Below are positions 23,246-32,195 of a stretch of DNA of 51,024 bases, in pieces. Position numbers and translations under genes: made by a program. Positions within the stretch are counted from its first letter, which is position 1. Each line of letters starts with the position of its first letter. The stretch lies in NCBI RefSeq assembly GCF_007828835.1, contig NZ_VIVL01000022.1, positions 1 to 51,024 on the forward strand, given 5' to 3'. Source of the stretch: Variovorax beijingensis (GTDB taxonomy: Bacteria > Pseudomonadota > Gammaproteobacteria > Burkholderiales > Burkholderiaceae_C). The notes beneath the pieces are model-generated. The model was not told where the DNA came from, made no database searches, and saw nothing but the letters and a program-made list of their open reading frames with translations.

Positions 23246-24886
23246 ATGCACTTCTTCTCCTCCTCCAAGGAATCACGGGCCCGCACGAAGCTCCACGCCG
23301 TTGCCGCTGCTGCTGCCGGCGCTGCGATGCTGGCCGCTTGCGGCGGCGGCTCCGATCACCGCGGCGCGGTCCCCGTGCTGCTTCCGGTCCCGCCTGCTGC
23401 GCAACCCGCAAGCCCGCCACCTGCACCGGCCGTGACGGCCCAGAAGGCCTGCGGCGAGCTGAACGGAAAAACCGTGGCGGGCGCCGCGCTGACGGCCGCC
23501 ATGCAGGAGGCGGCCGCGGGCGTGCCCGTCTACTGCAAGGTCACCGGCACGATCGCGCCGGCGCTGAACTTCCAGATCTCCCTGCCGCAGGCATGGAACG
23601 GCAAGCTCTACTACCAGGGCGGCGGCGGCTACAACGGCGCGATCACGCCGCCCTCGGTGCCGGCGCTGGGCCTGGGCTACGCCGTGGTCGCGAGCGACTC
23701 GGGGCACCAGGGCAATGTCCTGAGCGCGGACTTCGCATTGACCGACACCTTTGCCGCGCAGCTGTTCGGCAGCCTCTCGGTGCCCACCGTGATGTCGACG
23801 GCCACCGAGACCCTGGCGGCGGCTTATGGAAGCCTGCCGGCCAAGTCGTACTTCGAAGGCTGCTCGAACGGCGGCCGCGAAGCCTTGATGGCGGTGCAGC
23901 GCTCGCCGAACCTCTTCGATGGCGTCATTGCGCGCGCACCGGCCTACAACTGGGTCGGGTTCATGGGCGCCTTCAACCGGAACTCCAGGGCACTGGCCGC
24001 GCCCGGCGGTGCATTCAGCGCCGCGAAGACCGCGCTCCTGAGCAAGCATGTGCGGGACGCCTGCGATGGGCTCGACGGGCTTGTCGACGGCGTGGTGTCG
24101 AACCAGGCCGCCTGCACGCCGGCGCTCGCCAACGTGGCCGCCCTGCGCTGCGCCGGCGGAGCCGACACTGGCGACACCTGCCTGTCGGACGCGCAGCTCG
24201 ACGTGGTCACGTCCTGGACCACGCAGGCCGCATTCACGGGCAGCCCCACCTTCCGCAATGCGGGCTGGAACCTGACGGGCAACGAGGACGACCCCGGCGC
24301 CTGGCGGACCTGGCTCACGGGCGACGGCAATGTCACCATGGCGCTGCAGTTCCTGTTCCAGGACACGACGGTCAAGAACTACCTGGCCCGCGACCGGAGC
24401 ACGGACTCGCTGGCCTACACGCCCTGGGACCAGAACCAGAATGCCCTCTATGCCATGGCCGCGCTCAACGACGCGACCAACGCCGACATCCGCCCGTTCA
24501 TCAACAGCGGCGGCAAGCTGATACTGTGGCACGGCGGGAATGATTCCGCGCTCAGCGTGCGGTCGACCACCGAGTACTACGGGAACATGCGAAGCGCCAT
24601 CGGCGCCGCAACCGCCGACGCATCGACGCGCTTCTATGTCGCACCGGGCGTGAACCACTGCGCCGGAGGACCGGGCGCCGACACCTCGGATCTGCTGACG
24701 GCCCTGGACCAGTGGGTGACCAAGAGCGCGGCCCCCTCCACGCTGCTCGCGGAGAAGCGCGATGCGCAAGGGGCGGTGCTGCTGAGCCGGCCGCTGTGCC
24801 AGTACCCGCAATACCCGCGCTACACCGGCCCGGCCAACGATGCGGCGGCGGCGAAGCTGGCCGCCAACTACAGCTGCAGTTCCTGA
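23246..24886 (+). CDS. Tannase/feruloyl esterase family lipoprotein
   Basis: A 546-aa protein with a lipoprotein signal (AAAAGAAMLAACGGGSD; lipobox LAAC). The catalytic elbow FEGCSNGGREAL (Cys-Ser pair) is typical of the tannase/feruloyl esterase family, with the acid in WHGGNDSALS and the His in GVNHCAGGPG. A Pro/Ala-rich linker (residues 45-70) follows the lipid anchor. Such enzymes cleave gallate or hydroxycinnamate esters of plant polyphenols; here it would act at the cell envelope and release aromatic acids for catabolism. AAGGAATC precedes ATG 23246. The longer upstream frame is not used. Confidence 0.87.
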   Translation: MHFFSSSKESRARTKLHAVAAAAAGAAMLAACGGGSDHRGAVPVLLPVPPAAQPASPPPAPAVTAQKACGELNGKTVAGAALTAAMQEAAAGVPVYCKVTGTIAPALNFQISLPQAWNGKLYYQGGGGYNGAITPPSVPALGLGYAVVASDSGHQGNVLSADFALTDTFAAQLFGSLSVPTVMSTATETLAAAYGSLPAKSYFEGCSNGGREALMAVQRSPNLFDGVIARAPAYNWVGFMGAFNRNSRALAAPGGAFSAAKTALLSKHVRDACDGLDGLVDGVVSNQAACTPALANVAALRCAGGADTGDTCLSDAQLDVVTSWTTQAAFTGSPTFRNAGWNLTGNEDDPGAWRTWLTGDGNVTMALQFLFQDTTVKNYLARDRSTDSLAYTPWDQNQNALYAMAALNDATNADIRPFINSGGKLILWHGGNDSALSVRSTTEYYGNMRSAIGAATADASTRFYVAPGVNHCAGGPGADTSDLLTALDQWVTKSAAPSTLLAEKRDAQGAVLLSRPLCQYPQYPRYTGPANDAAAAKLAANYSCSS

Positions 24887-24928
24887 GTTGCGGCTCCGGC
24901 GCCGCCCGCCCTCGGACGCAGACGCGGA

Positions 24929-26257
24929 TCAGTTCGGCACCGCCGCGCTGCGCTCCAGCGTCCAGAGGCGGTCCAGCAGCGCCCGCGCGGGTGCACTGCC
25001 GATCACGGGCGAGGACAGTTCGATGAACTTGTCTTCGAGCTCGGCATCGCTCAGCGGTTCTTCCGGATCGCCCTTGCGGTTGGGCTGCAGGTGATCGAAG
25101 CGGCGGCCGTCGCGCATCGTGATCACCACGCGTGCGGCGCGCCGGCCCGGAAAGGCGGCATCGAGCTCCGGGTCCACCGCGACGCTGGTGCGCTCCATCA
25201 ACGAACGCGTGGCCGGATCCTGCAGCCGCGCCGGCTCGTACGCCGCCAGCCGCACGCTGCCGTGCGCCAGCGCGGTCGCCACCACGTAGCGCAGGCTGAA
25301 GCGCGCTTCGTTGGCCGTGGCCGGCTGCGTGTGGCAGGCAATGTCGAGCGCCGGGCGGTAGGTTGCCACATGCACATGCGCGATCTCGCCGGCTTCGATG
25401 CCATGCCGCCGCTTCAGCGCCAGCGCGCCGTCGATGGCCGCGAAGGCATGGCCGCACCCGATGTGGTTCTTGAACGTCAGGCGGGCGATGTGGAAGTCCC
25501 GCCCCAGCGTCGCGCCGATCTGCGACCAGTCCGGCCCGTCGCTCATGGCCTGGCCCAGCCCCGCCTCTCCTTCGAGCACGTCGAGCGAACCCGTGACACC
25601 GTTGCGCGCAAGCTGGGCGGCGAGCACGCCGGCCTCGGCCGCGCGGCCCGCATGCAGCGGCTTGGACATGGAGTCCATGCGGAAGGCCTGCTGCAGGCCG
25701 GACGTGAAGGTGGCGGCCGTGGCCAGCGCGTGCGCGAAGGCGGCTTCGTCGAGGTCCATGAGAACGCCTGCGGCGGCCGCGGCGCCGAAGCTGCCCACCG
25801 TGCCCGTGCTGTGCCAGAACCGGTAGTGCGCGCGCCCCATCACGACGCCGATGCGCGTCGACACTTCATAGCCCAGCACCACACCGCGCAGGAACTGCAG
25901 CCCGCTTGCGCCGCTGTCATGGCTTGCGGCCAGGGCGGCGGCAATGGTGGCCGCGCCCGGGTGGTACATGGCTTCGCGAAAGCTGTCGTCCACCTCCGCC
26001 GCATGGGCGGCCGTGCCGTTGATCAGCGCAGCGGCGCGCGCGGTGGCCGACCGGCCGCGCGCGAGAAAGGCGCGTCCGCGGTCCAGGTCCTCGTTGAGGG
26101 CGGCCTCGAGCTGGCGCACCGGCGCCGCGCCGAGGCCGGGGAACAGCGAGGCATACCAGTCGATCACGGCCCGCTTGGCGTGGTGGAGGACTTCGGCCGG
26201 CAGATCCTGCCGCCGGAAGTCGGCGGCGTAGCGCGCGAATACTTGGGTGACGTGCAT
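24929..26257 (-). CDS. MmgE/PrpD family protein
   Basis: A 442-aa protein of the 2-methylcitrate dehydratase / cis-aconitate decarboxylase / immune-responsive fold. It has the N-terminal helical domain with INGTAAHAAEVDDSF and YHPGAATIAAALA, the FWHSTGTVGSFGAAAAAG block, and the C-terminal lid with FKNHIGCGHAFAAIDG. Family members dehydrate or isomerise tricarboxylic acids. ATG 26257 (AAGGAA upstream) is preferred. It ends a minus-strand unit with the acyl-CoA synthetase, enoyl-CoA hydratase and Bug receptor, so a CoA-dependent carboxylate pathway is likely; the substrate is unknown. Confidence 0.87.
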   Translation of the reverse strand: MHVTQVFARYAADFRRQDLPAEVLHHAKRAVIDWYASLFPGLGAAPVRQLEAALNEDLDRGRAFLARGRSATARAAALINGTAAHAAEVDDSFREAMYHPGAATIAAALAASHDSGASGLQFLRGVVLGYEVSTRIGVVMGRAHYRFWHSTGTVGSFGAAAAAGVLMDLDEAAFAHALATAATFTSGLQQAFRMDSMSKPLHAGRAAEAGVLAAQLARNGVTGSLDVLEGEAGLGQAMSDGPDWSQIGATLGRDFHIARLTFKNHIGCGHAFAAIDGALALKRRHGIEAGEIAHVHVATYRPALDIACHTQPATANEARFSLRYVVATALAHGSVRLAAYEPARLQDPATRSLMERTSVAVDPELDAAFPGRRAARVVITMRDGRRFDHLQPNRKGDPEEPLSDAELEDKFIELSSPVIGSAPARALLDRLWTLERSAAVPN

Positions 26258-26294
26258 CTCGATGGTTCCTTGAGGATAGGCTTGCCTTGCCTCT

Positions 26295-28391
26295 TCAGCC
26301 GGCCAGCACGACCACGCCATCGGCCGCGCGCACGCCCTGCCCTTGCGGCAGCACGAAGACCGGGTTGATCTCGGCTTCGAGCAGGCGCTCGCCGAGCCGC
26401 GCCGCCATGTCCGAGAAGGCGACTATGGCATCGACCAGCGCCTCGACGTCGGCCTTGGGCCGGCCGCGGAAACCATCCAGCAAGGGCCAGGTCTTGAGCT
26501 CGTGCGCCATGGAGAGCGCATCCTCGCGGCTCAGGCCGCCCTGGAGCGGCAGCAGCCGCATCGTGGTGTCCTTGAACAGTTCGGCGGTGATGCCGCCCAT
26601 GCCCAGCAGGATGGCGGTTCCCAGCGGGTCGCGGTGCATGCCCAGGATCAGCTCGGTGCCGCCGCCCACCATTTCCTGCACCAGGAAGCGCCGGGGCCGC
26701 ACGCCGGCCTTGGCCTCAACCTCGGCGGCCATCGCCTGCAGGCGCGCGCCCACCGTCTCGGCCGTCAGGTTCACCGCGACGCCGCCGACATCGCTCTTGT
26801 GCGTGATCTCGGCCGACAGGATCTTGAGCACGATGCGCCCGCCCAGTTCGCGCGCCGCGGCCTCGGCTTCGGCCGGCGTGGTCACCACCACCTCGCGCGC
26901 ACACGCGATGCCGAAGCGGGTGAACAACTGCTTGGCCTGGGCCTCATCCAGCGAGCCGGTGGGCAGGTCGTCGATGGGCACGGCGGCGGCAGGCGCACGG
27001 GATGGATCCGGCTCGCGCCAGCTGCCGGCATTCAGCATGGCAGCGAGCGCACGGGTGCAGCTTTCGGCCGCGGCAAAGGCCGGCACACCGCGCTGCGTGA
27101 GCAGGGCCGCGACTTCGGGCGCATGCGGGCTCACGTAGGCGATCACCGGCTTGTCCGAGTGGGGCAGGCAGTCCTGGATGGCGCCTGCCATCAGTTCCGG
27201 CATGGCCAGGCTGGAGGAGCCGACGATGATCGCCAGCGCGTCGTAGCTGGGGCTCTCGAGCAGGATGTCGATGGCGCCGCGCAGCAGGTCCGGCTGCAGG
27301 CCGGCCAGGGTCACGTCGATGGGGTTGCGGTCGAGCACCGCATGATCGCCGCTCTGCAGCGCGCGCAAGGCCGCGGCGGTTGCAGCATCCGGCGCCGGGG
27401 TCTCGAAGCCCTGCATGCCCAGGTCGTCCGACACCAGCGTTCCGGCGCCGCCCGTCGAGGTCAGGATGGCCACGCGCCTGCCGCGGAGCTTCCGGCCCGT
27501 GGCCAGCGCGACGGGAATGTCGAGCAGGTCGCCGAAGGTCTGGGCGCGGATCACGCCGACCTGCCTGAACAGCGCGTCGTACATGCGGTCGGCGCCCGCC
27601 AGCGCACCGGTGTGCGACACGGCGGCTTTCGCGCCCGCTTCGGAGCGGCCGATCTTGAACGCGACCACCGGCTTGCCCGCGCGCGCGGCCTTCAGTGCAG
27701 CGGCACGAAACTTCTCCGGGTTGCGCACGCTCTCCACATAGAGGGCGATGACCCTGGTGTCGGCGTCGTCGGCCAGATGGTCGACAAAATCCGCCAGGTC
27801 CAGGTCCACTTCGTTGCTGGTCGAAATCAGCTTCGACAGGCCGATGCCGCGCGCCGCGGCACGCGAGAGCAGCGCGCCGAGGATGCCCCCGCTCTGCGAG
27901 ACCACGCCGATCCCGCCGACCGGGAAGTGCTCCATCTCGAGTGCACCGCTGGCGGAGAGCACGATGTTGTCGGTCAGGTTGACCAGTCCGATCGTGTTGG
28001 GGCCGAGGATCCGCATGCGGCCGGCCGCTTCGATGAGCTGCTGCTGGCGGCGCGCGCCTTCCTCCCCGGTTTCCGTGTAACCGCTCGCAAGCACGATCGC
28101 CGCGGCCGTTCCCTTGGCCGCGAGTTCGCGCACGGCCTGGTGCGCTCGCTCGGCGCCCAGCAGCACGATGCCCACATCGGGCGTGCCGGGGATCGAGGCG
28201 ATGTCCGGATAGCAGGCCAGGCCGCCGATGGCATCGGCACGCGGATTGACCGGGTAGATCTCGCCCGTGAATCCGTGCTTGCGCAGGTAGGCCACGGGCC
28301 GGCCGGCCGTCTTGGCCGCATCGGCCGAGGCGCCGATCACGGCGACGCTGCGCGGCTTCAGAAGCCTGGCGATGGCGTTCAGTTCGGTCAT
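26295..28391 (-). CDS. ADP-forming acyl-CoA synthetase (acetate--CoA ligase family)
   Basis: A 698-aa fused-subunit NDP-forming synthetase. The N-terminal CoA-binding Rossmann domain has SVAVIGASADAAKTAG, followed by VGGIGVVSQSGG and the phospho-His loop AAVSHTGALAGADRMY, then the C-terminal ATP-grasp domain (GRIVLKILSAEITHKSDVGG). The reaction is acid + CoA + ATP to acyl-CoA + ADP + Pi. Its ATG overlaps the TGA of the enoyl-CoA hydratase gene by 4 bp, so the two are translationally coupled. It probably activates the acid imported by the Bug receptor at 29208. Confidence 0.9.
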   Translation of the reverse strand: MTELNAIARLLKPRSVAVIGASADAAKTAGRPVAYLRKHGFTGEIYPVNPRADAIGGLACYPDIASIPGTPDVGIVLLGAERAHQAVRELAAKGTAAAIVLASGYTETGEEGARRQQQLIEAAGRMRILGPNTIGLVNLTDNIVLSASGALEMEHFPVGGIGVVSQSGGILGALLSRAAARGIGLSKLISTSNEVDLDLADFVDHLADDADTRVIALYVESVRNPEKFRAAALKAARAGKPVVAFKIGRSEAGAKAAVSHTGALAGADRMYDALFRQVGVIRAQTFGDLLDIPVALATGRKLRGRRVAILTSTGGAGTLVSDDLGMQGFETPAPDAATAAALRALQSGDHAVLDRNPIDVTLAGLQPDLLRGAIDILLESPSYDALAIIVGSSSLAMPELMAGAIQDCLPHSDKPVIAYVSPHAPEVAALLTQRGVPAFAAAESCTRALAAMLNAGSWREPDPSRAPAAAVPIDDLPTGSLDEAQAKQLFTRFGIACAREVVVTTPAEAEAAARELGGRIVLKILSAEITHKSDVGGVAVNLTAETVGARLQAMAAEVEAKAGVRPRRFLVQEMVGGGTELILGMHRDPLGTAILLGMGGITAELFKDTTMRLLPLQGGLSREDALSMAHELKTWPLLDGFRGRPKADVEALVDAIVAFSDMAARLGERLLEAEINPVFVLPQGQGVRAADGVVVLAG

Positions 28392-29194
28392 TTCGTCGTC
28401 CCGTTCTTCGCGCTGCTCTTGGCCAGGAAGGCCATCACCGACTCGCGATGCTCGGTGCTGGTGTAGCAGATGCCCTGCGCCTGGCTGCCCTGGGCGAACA
28501 CCTGGTGCGCGGACAGTTCGAAGCTCTGGTTGAGGATCGTCTTGCCGAGGGCCAATGCGGTGGCCGACCCCTGGCTCATCTCGGCCGCCCAGCGCTGCGC
28601 ATCGGCAACCAGGTGCTCGGCCTGCGACCGGCGATCGGCGATGCCCAGGCGCAGGGCCTCTTCGAGCTCGACCTTCCGGCCGCTGAAGATCAGTTCCTTG
28701 GCCCTGGAGAGTCCGACCCGGCGCGGCAGGAAGTACATGCCGCCGCCATCGGGAACGATGCCGCGATGGATGTAGGACCAGGTGAAGCTCGCGGCATCCG
28801 AAGCGATGATGAAGTCGCAGGCCAGTGCCGTGTCGGCCCCGAGGCCCGAGGCCGCGCCGTTGACGGCAGCGATCGTCGGCTTGGGCATGGTGTGCAGCAG
28901 CGACTGGGTGTGGTGCACGCGCTGCTGGCGGCTCCAGCCGTTGAAGCCGACCTCGCCCGCGGGCGCCTGCATCCGCCGCTCCATGCCGGCGACATCCCCG
29001 CCGGCGCAGAAGCCCTTGCCGCGTCCCGTGAGCACCAGGGCGCGGATCGCCTTGTCGCCGGCCACGTGCTCGAGTGCGGCGATGAATTCAGTGCGCATGT
29101 CGTCGCTCATCGCGTTGCGCTTTTCGGGGCGGTTCAGCCACAGGGTGGCGATGCCGTCCGCGACTTCCAGTTCGATCAGGCTGCTGCTGTTCAT
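28388..29194 (-). CDS. Enoyl-CoA hydratase/isomerase family protein
   Basis: A 268-aa crotonase-fold protein with oxyanion motifs GFCAGGDVAGMER and NGAASGLGADTALAC. The position normally held by the second catalytic Glu lies in TWSYIHRGIVPDGGG, where Asp is present, so activity may differ from classical hydratase. ATG 29194 follows GGAGA; the longer frame to 29374 is rejected as a shadow. It is overlapped 4 bp by the acyl-CoA synthetase gene and follows the Bug receptor gene by 13 bp. Confidence 0.85.
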   Translation of the reverse strand: MNSSSLIELEVADGIATLWLNRPEKRNAMSDDMRTEFIAALEHVAGDKAIRALVLTGRGKGFCAGGDVAGMERRMQAPAGEVGFNGWSRQQRVHHTQSLLHTMPKPTIAAVNGAASGLGADTALACDFIIASDAASFTWSYIHRGIVPDGGGMYFLPRRVGLSRAKELIFSGRKVELEEALRLGIADRRSQAEHLVADAQRWAAEMSQGSATALALGKTILNQSFELSAHQVFAQGSQAQGICYTSTEHRESVMAFLAKSSAKNGTTK

Positions 29195-29207
29195 TCGATT
29201 TCTCCGT

Positions 29208-30206
29208 TCATTCGGCCGTGATGTTGTTTTCCTTGACCACCTTGCGCCAGCGCGCTTCCTCGCCCTTGGCGTACCTGTCGAAGTCCTGCGGCGAGCCGCC
29301 GTTGATGACGAGGCCCTCGGACTCCACCCGCTTGCGGAAGGCGTCCGTCTGCACGGCCTTCTTCGCCGCGGCATTCAGGCGCGCAATCACGTCGGCCGGG
29401 GTGCCGGCGGGCGCGTACAGGCCGTACCAGCTGTCTGCGACATAGCCCGGCACGCCGCTCTCCGCGATCGTCGGCACCTTTGCGAGCGAGTGGGCCGCGG
29501 ATCGCGCGGCGGTCGTCACGGCCAGCGCGCGCAGCTTGCCGCTCTCGACGAAGCTGCCCACCGCCGCGGCGGTCGCGAACATCACGTCGACCTGTCCGCC
29601 CAGCAGGTCGGTGATGGCGGGGCCGGCACCGCGGTACGGGATGTGGGTGATGTCGGTCTTGGTGAGATTCTTGAAGAGTTCGCCGGCCAGGTGGGCCGAG
29701 GTGCCCGCGCCCTGCGACGCAAAGGACAGCTTGCCCGGATGGGCCCTGGCCGCATCGATCAGGTCCTTCACCGACTTGAGCGGGCTGTCGGCGCGAACCA
29801 CCAGCACGTTCGGCGAGATGCCTACCAGCATGACCGGCGCAAAGGCTTTCTCGTGGTTGTACGGGAGCTTGGGCTGGAGGCTCGGGTTCACGACGTGCGC
29901 CACGGTTGCCATCACCATCGTGTAGCCATCGGGTGCGCTCTTGGCCACCGCGTCCGTGCCGATGATCGTGCCCGCGCCGGGCTTGTTGTCGATGATCACG
30001 GGCTGCCCCAGCTCCTGCCCCATCGCGATGGCCATGGTGCGGGCCACCAGGTCGGTGCCGCCGCCGGGTGCGAACGGCACCACGAGCTTGATCGGCTTGT
30101 CGGGAAAGGCCGCGCGCGCCGGCATCGCGACGAGGCCGCCGACCGCGCAGGCCAGCGAAAGAAGGATGGCATGCCTGGCGCGTGCCAGCGTCATGGGGTT
30201 CTGCAT
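29208..30206 (-). CDS. Bug-family solute receptor
   Basis: A 332-aa periplasmic receptor. Signal peptide (LLSLACAVGGLVAMPARA), then FPDKPIKLVVPFAPGGGTD, IDNKPGAGTIIGTDAVAKSA, PDGYTMVMATVAH, ITHIPYRGAGPAITDLLGG, and RWRKVVKENNITAE. First gene of the minus-strand unit receptor, enoyl-CoA hydratase, acyl-CoA synthetase, MmgE/PrpD. The divergent IclR gene at 30376 is the likely regulator. The ligand is probably a carboxylate. Confidence 0.9.
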   Translation of the reverse strand: MQNPMTLARARHAILLSLACAVGGLVAMPARAAFPDKPIKLVVPFAPGGGTDLVARTMAIAMGQELGQPVIIDNKPGAGTIIGTDAVAKSAPDGYTMVMATVAHVVNPSLQPKLPYNHEKAFAPVMLVGISPNVLVVRADSPLKSVKDLIDAARAHPGKLSFASQGAGTSAHLAGELFKNLTKTDITHIPYRGAGPAITDLLGGQVDVMFATAAAVGSFVESGKLRALAVTTAARSAAHSLAKVPTIAESGVPGYVADSWYGLYAPAGTPADVIARLNAAAKKAVQTDAFRKRVESEGLVINGGSPQDFDRYAKGEEARWRKVVKENNITAE

Positions 30207-30375
30207 GGTTTGTCTCCGTCAAGAGGAATGTGAGAAGGCAGGCATCGAGGGCGGCGCTGCGGCTCTTCTCATCGACGGGTCCAAGCTTAGGGACGCGGGC
30301 GCCGCCGCGCATCCCCACATTTCCATTGCATGGAATTTGAGATAGGCTCCGCCGGCACATCTCTCCCACCTTGCC

Positions 30376-31194
30376 ATGCATGCTCCTGCAGACCCCGCGC
30401 CCCGGCGCCAGCACCACGAAGATCCGCTGCTGAACCGCTCCCTGGTGCGGGGCATCGAGATCCTGAGGGCCTTCCGGCCCGGCGCCGACCTGCTGGGCAA
30501 CGGCGAGATCGCGGAGCGCACCGGCCTCTCGCGCGCGACGGTCAGCCGCCTCGCGCAAACGCTGGTCGAGACCGGGCTGCTCGAGCACGACCGCAGCCGC
30601 CGGGCCTACCGGCTGGCCGCGCCGGTGCTGAGCCTGGGCCACGCCATGCGCTCGGGTTCGCCCGTGCTGAACGCGGTGGCGCCGCTGATGCGGACGCTGG
30701 CGGAAAAGATGCGCATCAACGTCGGCCTGGCCGCGCCCGACCGGGACGAGATGGTCTACCTGGAGTCCGTGCGCTACAACCGGAAAGTCGCACTGCGCAA
30801 CGTGGTTGCGGGCCAGCGCGTGCCGATGGAGCTCACCTCGCTCGGCAGGGCCTACCTGGCCGTGGCGCCGCAGGACGAGCGCCGCGCGCTGATGGCAAGG
30901 TTCAAGGCGGGGCGGCACTCCGAATGGGGCCGCCTACGCGACGAGATCAAGGCCGCGATCGCGAGTGTCGAAGAGCGCGGCTACTGCGCGGCGTCTTGGC
31001 AGCCGGAAGTCGTCGCCATGGCGGCGCCGCTCGTCATGGCGCAGCGGCCCATCTATGTCTTCAATGTCAGCGTCACCACGGCAGCCAGCGTCCAGGACAC
31101 CGAAGCGGAGTTGAAGGGGCCGCTGCTGGCCCTGCGCGACCGGGCAAGGGCGGTCCTGCTCGCGGCCGAGCCGCCGCCCTCGCGCGCCCGCTAG
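30376..31194 (+). CDS. IclR-family transcriptional regulator
   Basis: A 272-aa regulator. The N-terminal winged HTH (LVRGIEILRAF, NGEIAERTGLSRATVSRLAQ) is followed by the GAF-like effector domain (INVGLAAPDRDEMVYLESV, SLGRAYLAV, ERGYCAASWQPEVVAMAAP). IclR proteins respond to aromatic or short acids. It is divergent from the Bug-led unit at 30206, and the 169-bp intergenic region should hold its operator. Its last 4 bp overlap the convergent Bug gene at 31191. Confidence 0.88.
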   Translation: MHAPADPAPRRQHHEDPLLNRSLVRGIEILRAFRPGADLLGNGEIAERTGLSRATVSRLAQTLVETGLLEHDRSRRAYRLAAPVLSLGHAMRSGSPVLNAVAPLMRTLAEKMRINVGLAAPDRDEMVYLESVRYNRKVALRNVVAGQRVPMELTSLGRAYLAVAPQDERRALMARFKAGRHSEWGRLRDEIKAAIASVEERGYCAASWQPEVVAMAAPLVMAQRPIYVFNVSVTTAASVQDTEAELKGPLLALRDRARAVLLAAEPPPSRAR

Positions 31195-32171
31195 AAGTCG
31201 ATCCGGATGTTGGCTTCCTTGACCGCCTGGCCGATCTTCGACAGGTCCTCGCGGATCAGCTCGCGGAACTGCGCGGGATTCGACCTGGCCGCAATGAAGG
31301 ACAGCTCGGCAAATTTGGCCTTGAGCGCGGGCGTGTCGACCGCCTTGGCAATTTCCGCGTTCAGGCGGTCGACCACCGCTGCCGGCATGTGGGCCGGCCC
31401 CCAGACGCCGTACCACGAGAGGAGCTCGAAGCCCGGGATGCCGCTTTCCGCGACCGTCGGAACCTCGGGCATGCTCGGCACCCGCGTCTTGCTCGTGACA
31501 GCCAGTGCGCGCAGGCGGCCGGCCTGCACGAAAGAGTGGACGCCGGGCATCGGAGACACCGCCGCCGAGACGTGCCCCCCGATGACGTCGGTCAGCTGCG
31601 GCACCGCGCCCTTGTACGCAATGATCGCCATCCTGAGCTTCAGCGCGCGATTGATCATTTCCTCGCTGAGGTGGCTCGTGGTCCCGAGACCCGAGGTCGC
31701 CCAGGTGTACTTGTCGGGTTTCGCCCTGGCCAGCGCCGCGAATTCGGCGAGGTTCTTGGCCGGAACATCGTTGTTGACCGCCACGATCAACGGCACGTAG
31801 CCGATCTGTCCCACGGGGGTGAAGTCCTTCTCCGCGTCATAGCTCTTCCTGGCGAGGACGAGCGGCAGGTACACCTGGCTCGATGCATTGAACAGCAGGG
31901 TGTAGCCATCGGCCCTGGCCTTCCTGACGTTCAGCGACCCGAGCACCCCGGAGGCGCCCGGCGTGTTCTCGATGACGATCGGCTGGCCCAGCTGCCGCTG
32001 CAGCTGGTCGGCCACCATGCGGCCCACGGTGTCGATGGAGCCTCCGGGCGTGTAGGGAATGACCATCCGGATGGGCTTGCTCGGATAGTCGTCCGCACTG
32101 CTGAGCTGGGCGCCGGCGACGGCCGCTCCCAGCAGCGCGAACCTGGACAGCGAGATGATCTTTTTCAGCAT
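31191..32171 (-). CDS. Bug-family solute receptor
   Basis: A 326-aa periplasmic receptor. Signal peptide (MLKKIISLSRFALLGAAVAG), DYPSKPIRMVIPYTPGGSID, IENTPGASGVLG, ADGYTLLFNASS, IIAYKGAVPQLTDVIGG and IGQAVKEANIRIDF. It lies downstream of the alpha/beta-fold gene (32196) on the same strand with a 24-bp gap, so both are probably in one transcript. The tail overlap with the IclR gene is only 4 bp and convergent. Confidence 0.9.
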   Translation of the reverse strand: MLKKIISLSRFALLGAAVAGAQLSSADDYPSKPIRMVIPYTPGGSIDTVGRMVADQLQRQLGQPIVIENTPGASGVLGSLNVRKARADGYTLLFNASSQVYLPLVLARKSYDAEKDFTPVGQIGYVPLIVAVNNDVPAKNLAEFAALARAKPDKYTWATSGLGTTSHLSEEMINRALKLRMAIIAYKGAVPQLTDVIGGHVSAAVSPMPGVHSFVQAGRLRALAVTSKTRVPSMPEVPTVAESGIPGFELLSWYGVWGPAHMPAAVVDRLNAEIAKAVDTPALKAKFAELSFIAARSNPAQFRELIREDLSKIGQAVKEANIRIDF

Positions 32172-32195
32172 GCTGTGTCTCCTTCTCTTGGATTT